A stretch of DNA of 64,000 nucleotides, taken from assembly GCA_050251735.1 (NCBI GenBank), contig JBFWMF010000005.1:1-64000 (forward strand), read 5' to 3'. A model generated the notes under the pieces. The model saw only the letters and a program-made list of their open reading frames with translations. It did not search any database and was not told the DNA's origin. Positions 56,649-64,000 of this stretch are shown one piece after another. This stretch comes from Desulfitobacterium sp050251735 (GTDB lineage Bacteria; Bacillota; Desulfitobacteriia; Desulfitobacteriales; Desulfitobacteriaceae). Within the stretch, counting starts at the first letter, position 1, and each line of letters starts with the position of its first letter. The position numbers and the translations under genes were made by a program.

Positions 56649-57092
56649 CTCTAACACTGAAGTACAATGGGGGCAACGTGTCGCATCTTTATGTATTTCC
56701 ACAAAACAATAATCGCAAAGCTTTGTCGACGCTTCTTGTACAGCCTCTTCTTTGACTTCTTTCTTCTTTGTTAAACGGTTAATCTGTTTGATGGCAATAA
56801 AGATCGTGAAAGCCACAATCAGAAAATCAAGTATATTGTTGATAAACAATCCATAATTCAGAGTGGGCACTTTGGCCGCTTGAGCCTCAGCAATAGTCAA
56901 AAATTCTCCTTCGCCCAAAGTAACAAATCGATTAGAAAAATCCACTTGACCCAAGATCAGTCCAACTAGAGGCATAATGACATCATTAACTAATGAAGTA
57001 ACAATTTTTCCAAAAGCACCGCCGATAATAACACCTATCGCTAAATCAATAACATTCCCCTTCATGGCAAACTCTTTAAATTCTTTCCACAT
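56640..57092 (-). CDS. mscL: Large-conductance mechanosensitive channel with C-terminal zinc ribbon
   Basis: The 150-residue protein starts with a helix (MWKEFKEFAMKGNVIDLAIG) and has two membrane helices: VIDLAIGVIIGGAFGKIV at about 14-31 and NNILDFLIVAFTIFIAI at about 85-101. The usual MscL then ends with a short helix, but here LTKKKEVKEEAV is followed by LCDYCFVEIHKDATRCPHCT, a CxxC...CxxC zinc ribbon at about 126-145. It releases solutes at osmotic shock. The added ribbon is the unusual feature. Confidence 0.92.
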   Translation of the reverse strand: MWKEFKEFAMKGNVIDLAIGVIIGGAFGKIVTSLVNDVIMPLVGLILGQVDFSNRFVTLGEGEFLTIAEAQAAKVPTLNYGLFINNILDFLIVAFTIFIAIKQINRLTKKKEVKEEAVQEASTKLCDYCFVEIHKDATRCPHCTSVLEKK

Positions 57093-57294
57093 TATTCTCA
57101 GTCTCCATTCGTTTAATTTTAATTATTAATCTTTAACTTTTAGGGGTCACACTATTTCTGGCAGGTCCCTACCCCAAGGCTACCTTTCTTACCTAAGCTT
57201 CCTAGGAGAACTCCTTCGAATATACTACCATAGATGGGGTATATTTTTCCACTTTAGCAATTGTTCCCTTCGCAAAGGAGAAAGGAAGGCTTCT

Positions 57295-58233
57295 ATGGAA
57301 GGCATTAACGAATCTATGAACCATACTAAGAGCGTCGAGCAAATGAATTACTTTGAACTGTTAGCCTGGTTAGGTATTGGAAGCTCTCACCCGGGAGGAT
57401 TTCCCACCACTATAAGAAATCTAGAAGTTATGGAAGTCAAACCCCAAGATTTTATTCTCGATGCTGGGTGTGGTAGCGGTTTGACTGCTTGCCACTTAGC
57501 AAAACAGCGAGGTTGCAGAGTTATTGGTATTGATCTCAATCCCCAAATGATTGAAAAGGCTCGCCAGAGAGCAATTCACGAAAAAGTAACAGATTTAGTA
57601 AAATTTCAGATCGCTAACGCTTACCAATTACCCTTTCCCGCCAACCATTTTGATTGGGTCATGTGCGAATCGATTACCGTGTTCTTAGATAAAGAAAAAA
57701 CCTACCGCGAGTTCTTCCGGGTCTTGAAACCGGAAGGACGAATTGCCGACCTCGAAATGTCCTTGCTGCATGAGCTACCGCCTCAAGTTCAATCTCAGCT
57801 AGAGCTATGTTATGGTAAAGGCACTAATCCCCTCTCCTATGATGATTGGTGTAAGGTAGCATCTGAAGTCGGTTTTACGGACGTCGAAATCAAGAATCCC
57901 CAAACCTTGCTCAATACTAATAGCAATTTGATCTTCCATGAGCTAAAAAAGGATTTCATGCTCATTAAGGATCTTGTGCAGAAGGTCTCGAATCATCCGG
58001 GCTTGTATACTCGTCTCCAGCAAAACGCTAACTTTATGAAGCATTATAAGGGCTACTTTGGTTTCGGCATGGTCTACGGGCGAAAGCCAACTCCCCCACC
58101 ACAGCCTAAGAAACCCAATTTACGTGAAATCCTCGCCACTACTGTGCAAAGTGTCCTAGAAAACACTGTGCATACTGTAGGAAATATCAGAGAAAAAATC
58201 CTGCTTCCGCCATTTAATCATCTCCGTCAATAA
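57295..58233 (+). CDS. Class I SAM-dependent methyltransferase
   Basis: The 312-residue protein has motif I at LDAGCGSGLTACHLAK (about 59-74), VIGIDLNPQMIEKARQRAIH next, and HFDWVMCESITVFLDKEKTY later. These belong to the UbiE/MenG-type small-molecule group. The last 70 residues are basic and rich in Pro (PTPPPQPKKPNLREI), with a helical end. The ligand is not known. It is monocistronic, with a ribosome site GGAG. Confidence 0.85.
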   Translation: MEGINESMNHTKSVEQMNYFELLAWLGIGSSHPGGFPTTIRNLEVMEVKPQDFILDAGCGSGLTACHLAKQRGCRVIGIDLNPQMIEKARQRAIHEKVTDLVKFQIANAYQLPFPANHFDWVMCESITVFLDKEKTYREFFRVLKPEGRIADLEMSLLHELPPQVQSQLELCYGKGTNPLSYDDWCKVASEVGFTDVEIKNPQTLLNTNSNLIFHELKKDFMLIKDLVQKVSNHPGLYTRLQQNANFMKHYKGYFGFGMVYGRKPTPPPQPKKPNLREILATTVQSVLENTVHTVGNIREKILLPPFNHLRQ

Positions 58234-58251
58234 GTATCAGAACTGGGCTTT

Positions 58252-59109
58252 TTAACGCATATCTTTTTCCGTGTAATAAACTAACCCGACAGCTCCAGGA
58301 CCTACGTGAAGTCCAATGACTGGCCCTATCGGAATTACCTTCACCTGGGTTGCTACCTTTTCCTTGATCTTCTTTACCAGGGCCTGAGCCTCATCAAGAC
58401 AATTAATATGATGAACGGCAATCTCTCCCAGCCCATACTTGCTGATATCCTCTAACATCTTATTAATAATGGATAGAATAGCCTTTTCTTTATGTCGCAC
58501 TTTTGTCAACACCACAACCTTCCCCTCTTCAACCGTGAGAATAGGGATAATCTTGAATAGGTTGCCGATTAAGGCACTGGCTCCGCCGATACGTCCGCCC
58601 TTTTTAAGATAATCTAGATTGTCAGGGATAAACAAGAAACGGCTGCGCTTTATGTTCTCAAGCACAATTTCCTTTACTTCAGCAAGGTTCTTTTGCGCCT
58701 GAGCAGCCCGCGCTCCTTGCAACACAGCAAATCCCAGCTGCATAGAGTTGGAACGAGCATCAATAATTTCGATTTGAGCCTCAGGGTACTTTTCCATGAT
58801 CATCTCTTTTGCCAAGAGCGCCGTAGAATACGTCCCACTCATATCCGATGATAAGAAGATCCCACACAAAGAATCTCCATGGCAAACCACTTTCTCCATC
58901 TCTTGATAAAATTCCCCGATCGAAGGTTGTGAAGAGGTTGGGATCCCCTCTTTCTCCATCATCGGATAGAAGTCTTCGTTGGTCACATCGGTTTCCCGCA
59001 TCGATTGCTCTCCAAATGAGATATTCAATGACACCCGTCTGATATCCAACTCTTTTCTGAGATCATTGTCTATGTAGCTTGTACTATCAGTTAATACGCG
59101 GACCGTCAT
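58252..59109 (-). CDS. DegV family fatty acid-binding protein
   Basis: The 285-residue protein has VRVLTDSTSYIDNDLRKELD at the start, PTSSQPSIGEFYQEMEKVV (fatty-acid pocket Ser), LSSDMSGTYSTALLAKEMI, and HVGPGAVGLVYYTEKDMR at the end. These are the hallmarks of DegV (FakB-like) proteins, which carry fatty acids for the FakA kinase. It is a single gene; no fakA is near. Confidence 0.94.
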   Translation of the reverse strand: MTVRVLTDSTSYIDNDLRKELDIRRVSLNISFGEQSMRETDVTNEDFYPMMEKEGIPTSSQPSIGEFYQEMEKVVCHGDSLCGIFLSSDMSGTYSTALLAKEMIMEKYPEAQIEIIDARSNSMQLGFAVLQGARAAQAQKNLAEVKEIVLENIKRSRFLFIPDNLDYLKKGGRIGGASALIGNLFKIIPILTVEEGKVVVLTKVRHKEKAILSIINKMLEDISKYGLGEIAVHHINCLDEAQALVKKIKEKVATQVKVIPIGPVIGLHVGPGAVGLVYYTEKDMR

Positions 59110-59175
59110 TTGCTCATCTCCACTTCTTATATTTCTGTTTCCTTCATTTTACTATAGAACGAAGAAATAATTAAT

Positions 59176-59195
59176 AACCCGTCAAAAGACGGGTT
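59176..59195 (-). terminator. Terminator after the GNAT gene
   Basis: Eight-bp stem AACCCGTC/GACGGGTT with loop AAAA (59176-59195), followed on the minus strand by ATTAATTATTTCTT; it lies 4 bases after the stop of the gene at 59200. Confidence 0.68.
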
Positions 59196-59199
59196 TTAA

Positions 59200-60075
59200 C
59201 TAATCAAAGGCTAAACCGAGATATCCCGTTTTTCCGAGCAGTTCGATGTTGCTTGTGGTTAACATACCAAAGGGGCGGGTCTGTCCTCCTAACGTCATGC
59301 TCCCAACCGGGGTTCGCATGATAAATTCTTCAGCAGCAATCTTTTGCACTAAAGCACCCAATCCACCGGGGTTAAAGTTTGTCGGAACCAAAAGCTCCTT
59401 AATCAGAACTCTCTCCTCATCCATTCGCTCGACAGCAGCACAGCCCTGGGTCCCATTAAAATTGAGCTCATAGATATCCTCACCAGAAAGTTGGGAGACT
59501 CTCTTCTGATAAGCAATCTCCTCTTCACCATAAGCGATATGGATACTTCCTTGGAGAAGCTGGTTGCGAATTCGGTTATAGACCTGAGGGGTCGTTGGCC
59601 GGACAGAACAAGGGAATCCCAGCTCAGCAGAAGCTCTCATTTCTTCAGCACTCAGCACAGTCTCCTGAACAGCAAATCCCACTTGGTACCCTTGCTGGGC
59701 ATAGAATTTAAACAGATGAGCCTCTGCTGGGACGAGAACACATAGTTCCACTTGCCGGTCCTGTAAGTAATTTTTTGCCCAACCCATGAGTACAGTTGCA
59801 ATACCTTGGTGCTGGTAATCAGGATGGGTGGCTATGGCATAGAGCATAGCTCCATCGATCTTTATTCCTTTAGAAATGCCATCGACCCACTGGATAGGAA
59901 TCATGGTCAGCATAGCAGCGATGGAATTATCCTGCAGATAAACAGCCGTTTGTTCAGCTTTAAAGCGATGAGTAAAGTAAAAGTCAATAAAGGAATCCGT
60001 GTCCCCAAAACAACGCTGCCATATTTCTTTAAGCCGGACTATGTCCTCAGAGTAAGCCAGCCGCATTTTTTTCAT
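59200..60075 (-). CDS. GNAT-type N-acetyltransferase (Eis-like)
   Basis: The start ATG 60073-60075 follows GGAGA and gives 291 residues; 12 codons upstream have no homology. It has a GNAT domain at its N-terminus: RLKEIWQRCFGDTDSFIDFY and YAIATHPDYQHQGIATVLMG (acetyl-CoA binding), then ELCVLVPAEAHLFKFYAQQG. The C-terminal part (about 170-291) resembles the sterol-carrier-like domain of Eis. Substrate is unknown; it follows a DUF2156 gene. Confidence 0.87.
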   Translation of the reverse strand: MKKMRLAYSEDIVRLKEIWQRCFGDTDSFIDFYFTHRFKAEQTAVYLQDNSIAAMLTMIPIQWVDGISKGIKIDGAMLYAIATHPDYQHQGIATVLMGWAKNYLQDRQVELCVLVPAEAHLFKFYAQQGYQVGFAVQETVLSAEEMRASAELGFPCSVRPTTPQVYNRIRNQLLQGSIHIAYGEEEIAYQKRVSQLSGEDIYELNFNGTQGCAAVERMDEERVLIKELLVPTNFNPGGLGALVQKIAAEEFIMRTPVGSMTLGGQTRPFGMLTTSNIELLGKTGYLGLAFD

Positions 60076-60103
60076 AGATATTCTCCGTTGCTTGAACTGA
60101 TCT

Positions 60104-61006
60104 TTAATCAAAATACCTAGCTAGGTATTTTTCTTCCATTTTATCCGGATGGTAGGAGAGCTTGGCTTTGCGCAAGCCTTCATAACCCATATCCTCTTCC
60201 CGATTCACATAGATAATATCCGGATAGGTTTCAACAATCCACTTTACAAACTCACGGTTGATGATTTGATAGGCCCCTTGTATTTCGCTAAAGGCCTTCT
60301 CCACATGGACGATATAGGTATCGGAATTCAAGCGTTCACCCATAGTAAAAGCAACAATCTTACCTTCGACACGGATGATTCCCCCTTCAAGCTCTAAGAC
60401 CGTAAAGTAATCAAAATCTTTCTTTACCGCACAATATTCAGCCCTAAGTTGTTCGTCATCCTTACAATTGTTTCTCCGGCACCATTCTAAGTTCATATTC
60501 CAGCACTCAGCCAGATTCTCTTGAGTAAGTAATTCAAAGGACCAATTATTGTTTGCCTGAAAACGATTAATATGGTTCCGTTTCGCTTGAAGCTTTCGTC
60601 CGGCCAAAGTTGCCAACTTCTCGGCAAGATAGATATAATCAAAACTATCCCGCATATCCTGATATTCGAAGTGCTCAGGGTACAATGCTTTCATAGTCGT
60701 CATATTCTCCACAGACATCCCTAAAACAATAAACTCGTGGTGATTCTCTTCAGCATCTCTTTTCATCTCCGCTAGAACCGGTTGCACATCTCCCGTTCCT
60801 GCGGGATAAAAATAGTAAGGAGGCTCACCATCTATTTGCCCTTTAACAACGAGGTATTCATTGACCTTGGCCACTTGGTAATTGTACATATCTGACCAAG
60901 AAAAGATATTTGTATAATTTTGATGTCCACCACTTAAATTTGATGCTTTAAGCAATGGTTTTACCCACTCTTGATCACTGATTTCTACTTTTTTAAAGTT
61001 AATCAT
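60104..61006 (-). CDS. DUF2156/phosphatidylglycerol lysyltransferase-like protein (GNAT fold)
   Basis: The 300-residue protein has NLSGGHQNYTNIFSWSDMYN at the N-terminus and AKRNHINRFQANNNWSFELL, then DTYIVHVEKAFSEIQGAYQI and FVKWIVETYPDIIYVNREED. These match the C-terminal DUF2156 domain of MprF and of stand-alone cytosolic relatives, without membrane helices. It stands 28 bases before an Eis-like gene on the same strand, so both are probably co-transcribed. The substrate is not known. Confidence 0.87.
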   Translation of the reverse strand: MINFKKVEISDQEWVKPLLKASNLSGGHQNYTNIFSWSDMYNYQVAKVNEYLVVKGQIDGEPPYYFYPAGTGDVQPVLAEMKRDAEENHHEFIVLGMSVENMTTMKALYPEHFEYQDMRDSFDYIYLAEKLATLAGRKLQAKRNHINRFQANNNWSFELLTQENLAECWNMNLEWCRRNNCKDDEQLRAEYCAVKKDFDYFTVLELEGGIIRVEGKIVAFTMGERLNSDTYIVHVEKAFSEIQGAYQIINREFVKWIVETYPDIIYVNREEDMGYEGLRKAKLSYHPDKMEEKYLARYFD

Positions 61007-61221
61007 TTCTTTCCACCTTATTGTACTGCGTTTTTAAAATTATCCTAAGCATGATATTATTATTTTAAAGGAACAACTTGGTAATGTCTATAAACTAAAA
61101 GCCATTTTACTAAGCATACTTTAATATCATACTCCAAATTTCCTTCGAATCAAATAGATAAAACTTGGGATGCTATACATTGGATAATATCGTAAGATAT
61201 TGTCTCGAGAGAGGTATTACA

Positions 61222-62388
61222 TTGATTAAATATATTATTCGACGTTTCATTCCCCACTATAATAACACCACGAATAAACAGGTTCGAGAGTCTTATGGGG
61301 TCTTAGCCGGGGTGCTCGGTATCGTCTGCAACCTCTTATTATTCATACTCAAGCTGATCATTGGACTTCTTATGAACAGTATTGCGGTTATTTCTGATGC
61401 CTTCAATAACCTGTCCGATTGTGGTTCTTCAATCATCTCGATCATTGCCGCCAAGATGAGCAATCAACCACCGGATTTGGAACATCCCTTTGGCCACGGG
61501 AGAATTGAATACATTTCCTCCCTCATCGTTTCCTTTATTATCATTATGGTCGGCTTTGAACTACTCAAAAATTCATTCAGTAAAATTCTTCACCCTGAAG
61601 CCGTCATTTTCAGTTCTTTCTCACTGATTATCTTAGTGCTTTCGGTGGCCCTCAAACTCTGGATGGTCTCCTATAATCGTTATATCGGTCAAGCGATCAA
61701 TTCCAGCGTCATCAAAGCCACTGCCACTGATAGTCTCAATGATGTCATAGCTACCAGTGCTGTTATCCTTTCGACATTGATCGGCCATTATTTCCACATA
61801 GCCATTGATGGATATGTGGGTTTACTCATATCTCTTTTTATCCTCTTTACCGGGTATACTATTGCCAAAGACACAGTAAATATTTTACTGGGGGCATCTC
61901 CGAATACTGAGCTAGCTAATCAGATTACAGGCATGGTTAATGAAGGAATGCATATTATTGGCACTCACGATTTAAAAGTCCATGATTATGGTCCAGGTAG
62001 AACCATCGCATCTATTCATGCTGAAATTCTCGATACTGTCGACATCGTGGAATCGCATGCAATTATTGATGACCTAGAAAAGCGCATCTCAGAAGAACTT
62101 AAAATCAATATTGTCATCCATATCGATCCTCTGACGACGGATGAACTGAAGATCCATGCTATGAATCATCTCGTAAACAACTCGGTGAAGGAAGTAAATG
62201 AAGACTTTGCAGCGCATAATATTCGTATGACAAAAAGCTATCGCAGTATGAATGTCATCTTCGAATTAACGGTACCCTCCGCTCTGCTTCCTGAAACCGC
62301 TAAAATCCGGGAGCTAATCACAAATAAACTCAAAGAAAAGGATCCTCAACTTAACGTAATTATTAACTCAATCACAACCCAATCCTAA
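61222..62388 (+). CDS. Cation diffusion facilitator (CDF) transporter
   Basis: I prefer the TTG at 61222-61224, which has GAGAGG upstream and opens LIKYIIRRFIPHYNN; a start 57 bases earlier is possible. Of 388 residues, six hydrophobic segments lie at about 29-245. Metal sites: LSDCGSSIISI and HPFGHGRIEYISSLIVSFII (HxxxH-type) in helices II-III, and ATDSLNDVIATSAVILSTLI in V. The cytosolic C-terminal domain has HDLKVHDYGPGRTIASIHAE. Zn or Mn export is likely. Confidence 0.92.
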   Translation: MIKYIIRRFIPHYNNTTNKQVRESYGVLAGVLGIVCNLLLFILKLIIGLLMNSIAVISDAFNNLSDCGSSIISIIAAKMSNQPPDLEHPFGHGRIEYISSLIVSFIIIMVGFELLKNSFSKILHPEAVIFSSFSLIILVLSVALKLWMVSYNRYIGQAINSSVIKATATDSLNDVIATSAVILSTLIGHYFHIAIDGYVGLLISLFILFTGYTIAKDTVNILLGASPNTELANQITGMVNEGMHIIGTHDLKVHDYGPGRTIASIHAEILDTVDIVESHAIIDDLEKRISEELKINIVIHIDPLTTDELKIHAMNHLVNNSVKEVNEDFAAHNIRMTKSYRSMNVIFELTVPSALLPETAKIRELITNKLKEKDPQLNVIINSITTQS

Positions 62389-62442
62389 GCTCACTCCCTG
62401 TTGACAATTGCTTTCAAAAAAATTAAGGAGCGTGATCCTCTT

Positions 62443-64000
62443 ATGTGGTTTAGTAAACCTCAGGAAGATGTTCTGCGAGAGCTCAATGTTAATCCACGCA
62501 CAGGGCTCTCCACTCAAGAAGTCCAAGCACGATTAGAACAATATGGTGCTAATAAGCTGAAGGGGAAACCTAAAAAAAGCTTAATTTCTCTTTTCTTTGC
62601 TCAAATGAAAGATATGCTGATCTATGTACTTCTAGGAGCTGCCATAATCACCCTGTTTATCGGCGAATATGTCGATGCAATTATCATTCTCCTCGTAGTT
62701 CTCCTGAATGCAGCGATTGGTGTTTTTCAAGAGTATAAAGCTGAAAAGGCCATCGAAGCGTTGCAACAATTGACCACGCCCAAAACTCTTGTTCGCCGGG
62801 ATGAAGAAGTAAAGGAAATTAACTCCGAAGAAATTGTTCCCGGGGACATTGTCATCATTGATGCGGGACGATTTATCCCTGCGGATCTGCGCCTGATCGA
62901 AAGTGCCAACCTTCAGATTGAAGAGTCTGCTTTAACCGGTGAATCCGTTCCCACCGAAAAAGAGGCCCAAAAAATCCTCGACGACCCCAAGACACCGCTT
63001 GGTGATCAAGTCAACATGGCCTTCATGTCAACCTTGGCTACCTATGGGCGCGGCGAAGGGGTAGTTGTCGGCACTGCTATGGAAACTGAGATCGGTAAGA
63101 TCGCAAAAATTCTCGATGAAGAAATCGATGAAATGACACCTCTGCAAAAAAGAATGGAAGAGCTTGGCAAAACACTGGGTTATCTCGCCATAGGTATTTG
63201 TGCACTGATCTTTGTCATCGCCTTTTTCCAAAAACGTGATCTTTTTGAAATGTTTCTGACCGCCATCAGCCTAGCCGTAGCGGCCATTCCCGAGGGTCTG
63301 CCTGCCATCGTAGCCATTGTCTTAGCTCTTGGTGTTACTCGGATGTCTAAAATCAATGCTATCGTAAAAAAGCTTCCTGCTGTAGAGACACTGGGATCTG
63401 TGAACATCATCTGTTCCGATAAAACCGGAACCCTCACCCAAAACCAGATGACCGTGGTTAAGTCTTACACCCTTGAAAATATGAAAGAGCTTCCCCGCGA
63501 AGGCTCAGATCTGGATGCAGACATCCAAGAAAAAGACTTAATGAAAACCTTTGTTCTCTGCTCCGATGCTACATACGAGCATGGTCAAGGGACGGGAGAC
63601 CCTACGGAAATCGCTCTTATCGTCCTAGGGAATCGTTTTAACCTAACCAAAAAGACCCTCAATGCCGAACATAAACGGGTAGGCGAAAACCCCTTCGATT
63701 CCGATCGTAAGCTGATGTCCACCCTCAATGAAGAAGATGAGGGCTATCGCGTTCATACAAAAGGAGCTATTGATAATATCCTCAACCTTGCCACCACAGC
63801 TTTGGTGAATAATCAAGTGGTTCCCCTTACCGAAGCTATGAAAAACGAGTATCTAAGAATTGCCGAAGAGATGTCAGATAACGCCCTGCGCGTTCTCGGT
63901 GCCGCTTATAAAGATGTGGACCATATCATCAACCCCGAGGAAATGGAGCACGATCTCACCGTCCTTGGTATGGTGGGAATGATTGACCCTCCTCGTCTAG
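62443..64000 (+). CDS. P-type cation ATPase, Ca-type (IIA), cut by window end
   Basis: 519 codons are visible from ATG 62443-62445 (AAGGAG upstream). The protein has an N-terminal cytosolic part with a short amphipathic helix, membrane helices 1-2 around residues 60-98, the actuator TGES at 165-168, PEGLPA at 283-288 in helix M4, and the phosphorylation motif DKTGTLT starting at about residue 326. A KGA nucleotide-binding motif follows. These fit SERCA-like calcium or related pumps. The P-domain end and helices 5-10 lie past the window. Confidence 0.93.
   Translation, partial: MWFSKPQEDVLRELNVNPRTGLSTQEVQARLEQYGANKLKGKPKKSLISLFFAQMKDMLIYVLLGAAIITLFIGEYVDAIIILLVVLLNAAIGVFQEYKAEKAIEALQQLTTPKTLVRRDEEVKEINSEEIVPGDIVIIDAGRFIPADLRLIESANLQIEESALTGESVPTEKEAQKILDDPKTPLGDQVNMAFMSTLATYGRGEGVVVGTAMETEIGKIAKILDEEIDEMTPLQKRMEELGKTLGYLAIGICALIFVIAFFQKRDLFEMFLTAISLAVAAIPEGLPAIVAIVLALGVTRMSKINAIVKKLPAVETLGSVNIICSDKTGTLTQNQMTVVKSYTLENMKELPREGSDLDADIQEKDLMKTFVLCSDATYEHGQGTGDPTEIALIVLGNRFNLTKKTLNAEHKRVGENPFDSDRKLMSTLNEEDEGYRVHTKGAIDNILNLATTALVNNQVVPLTEAMKNEYLRIAEEMSDNALRVLGAAYKDVDHIINPEEMEHDLTVLGMVGMIDPPRL

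Noticed and set aside
57093..57294. Search for a promoter or riboswitch between mscL and the methyltransferase gene
   Set aside because: Only AT-rich sequence and a short AGGAG-AA-CTCCT repeat were seen; no convincing -35/-10 pair or conserved RNA fold could be assigned.

Overview
The window looks like a chromosome segment of a spore-forming, anaerobic Gram-positive bacterium (Clostridia; a Peptococcaceae member such as Desulfitobacterium or Desulfosporosinus is my best guess). The basis is a small acid-soluble spore protein gene, strong GGAGG-type ribosome binding sites, frequent GTG and TTG starts, and the mix of housekeeping genes. The assignment is inference; no database was searched.

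Positions 1 to about 37,460 are the right-hand part of a temperate phage genome beside a tRNA-Leu(CAA) gene. Its left end, including most of the tail fibre and any lysis genes, lies outside the window. Reading the minus strand from right to left: an early region with Cro-like and Rha-like regulators (about 35.3-34.2 kb); many tiny Cys-rich or basic proteins (34.2-29.6 kb) around a radical SAM enzyme and a PP-loop/PAPS-reductase-like enzyme; a replication and recombination block (29.6-21.2 kb) with an SMC-like ATPase, a Sak4-like ATPase, a DUF669 protein, an SF2 helicase, a primase-helicase and RusA; and a late-gene activator (18.0 kb). A strong promoter with two hairpin terminators follows (17.98-17.69 kb). 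Then come packaging and head genes (17.5-8.4 kb: metallopeptidase, HNH protein, terminase, portal, protease, HK97-type capsid, connectors) and a contractile PBSX-like tail (8.35-0 kb: sheath, tube, frameshifted assembly chaperone, tape measure, hub, baseplate). The phage is therefore a myovirus-like lysogen. The lysogeny module (repressor, mini-ImmA, integrase) is on the plus strand at 35.4-37.4 kb, facing the tRNA.

From 37,470 to 64,000 the sequence is ordinary chromosome: accD-accA with a small partner gene, tRNA-Leu, dnaE-coaD, a DRTGG/CBS regulator, a SASP gene, a metallo-hydrolase, a WecA/TagO-type transferase and trmL on the minus strand; a divergent Lrp-type regulator plus aminotransferase; queG, a rubredoxin-flavin reductase fusion, a CCA-adding-type nucleotidyltransferase, a lipid kinase and an M29 aminopeptidase; then an RluA synthase, MscL, a methyltransferase, DegV, two acetyltransferase-fold proteins, a CDF transporter and a P-type ATPase cut by the window end.

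The signals most worth following are a stacked hairpin/37-bp repeat array at 21,904-22,165 (candidate phage origin), the promoter-plus-terminator leader of the late operon, the radical SAM/PP-loop pair, the HNH-P-loop fusion, and several well-supported genes too short for ordinary gene calling.
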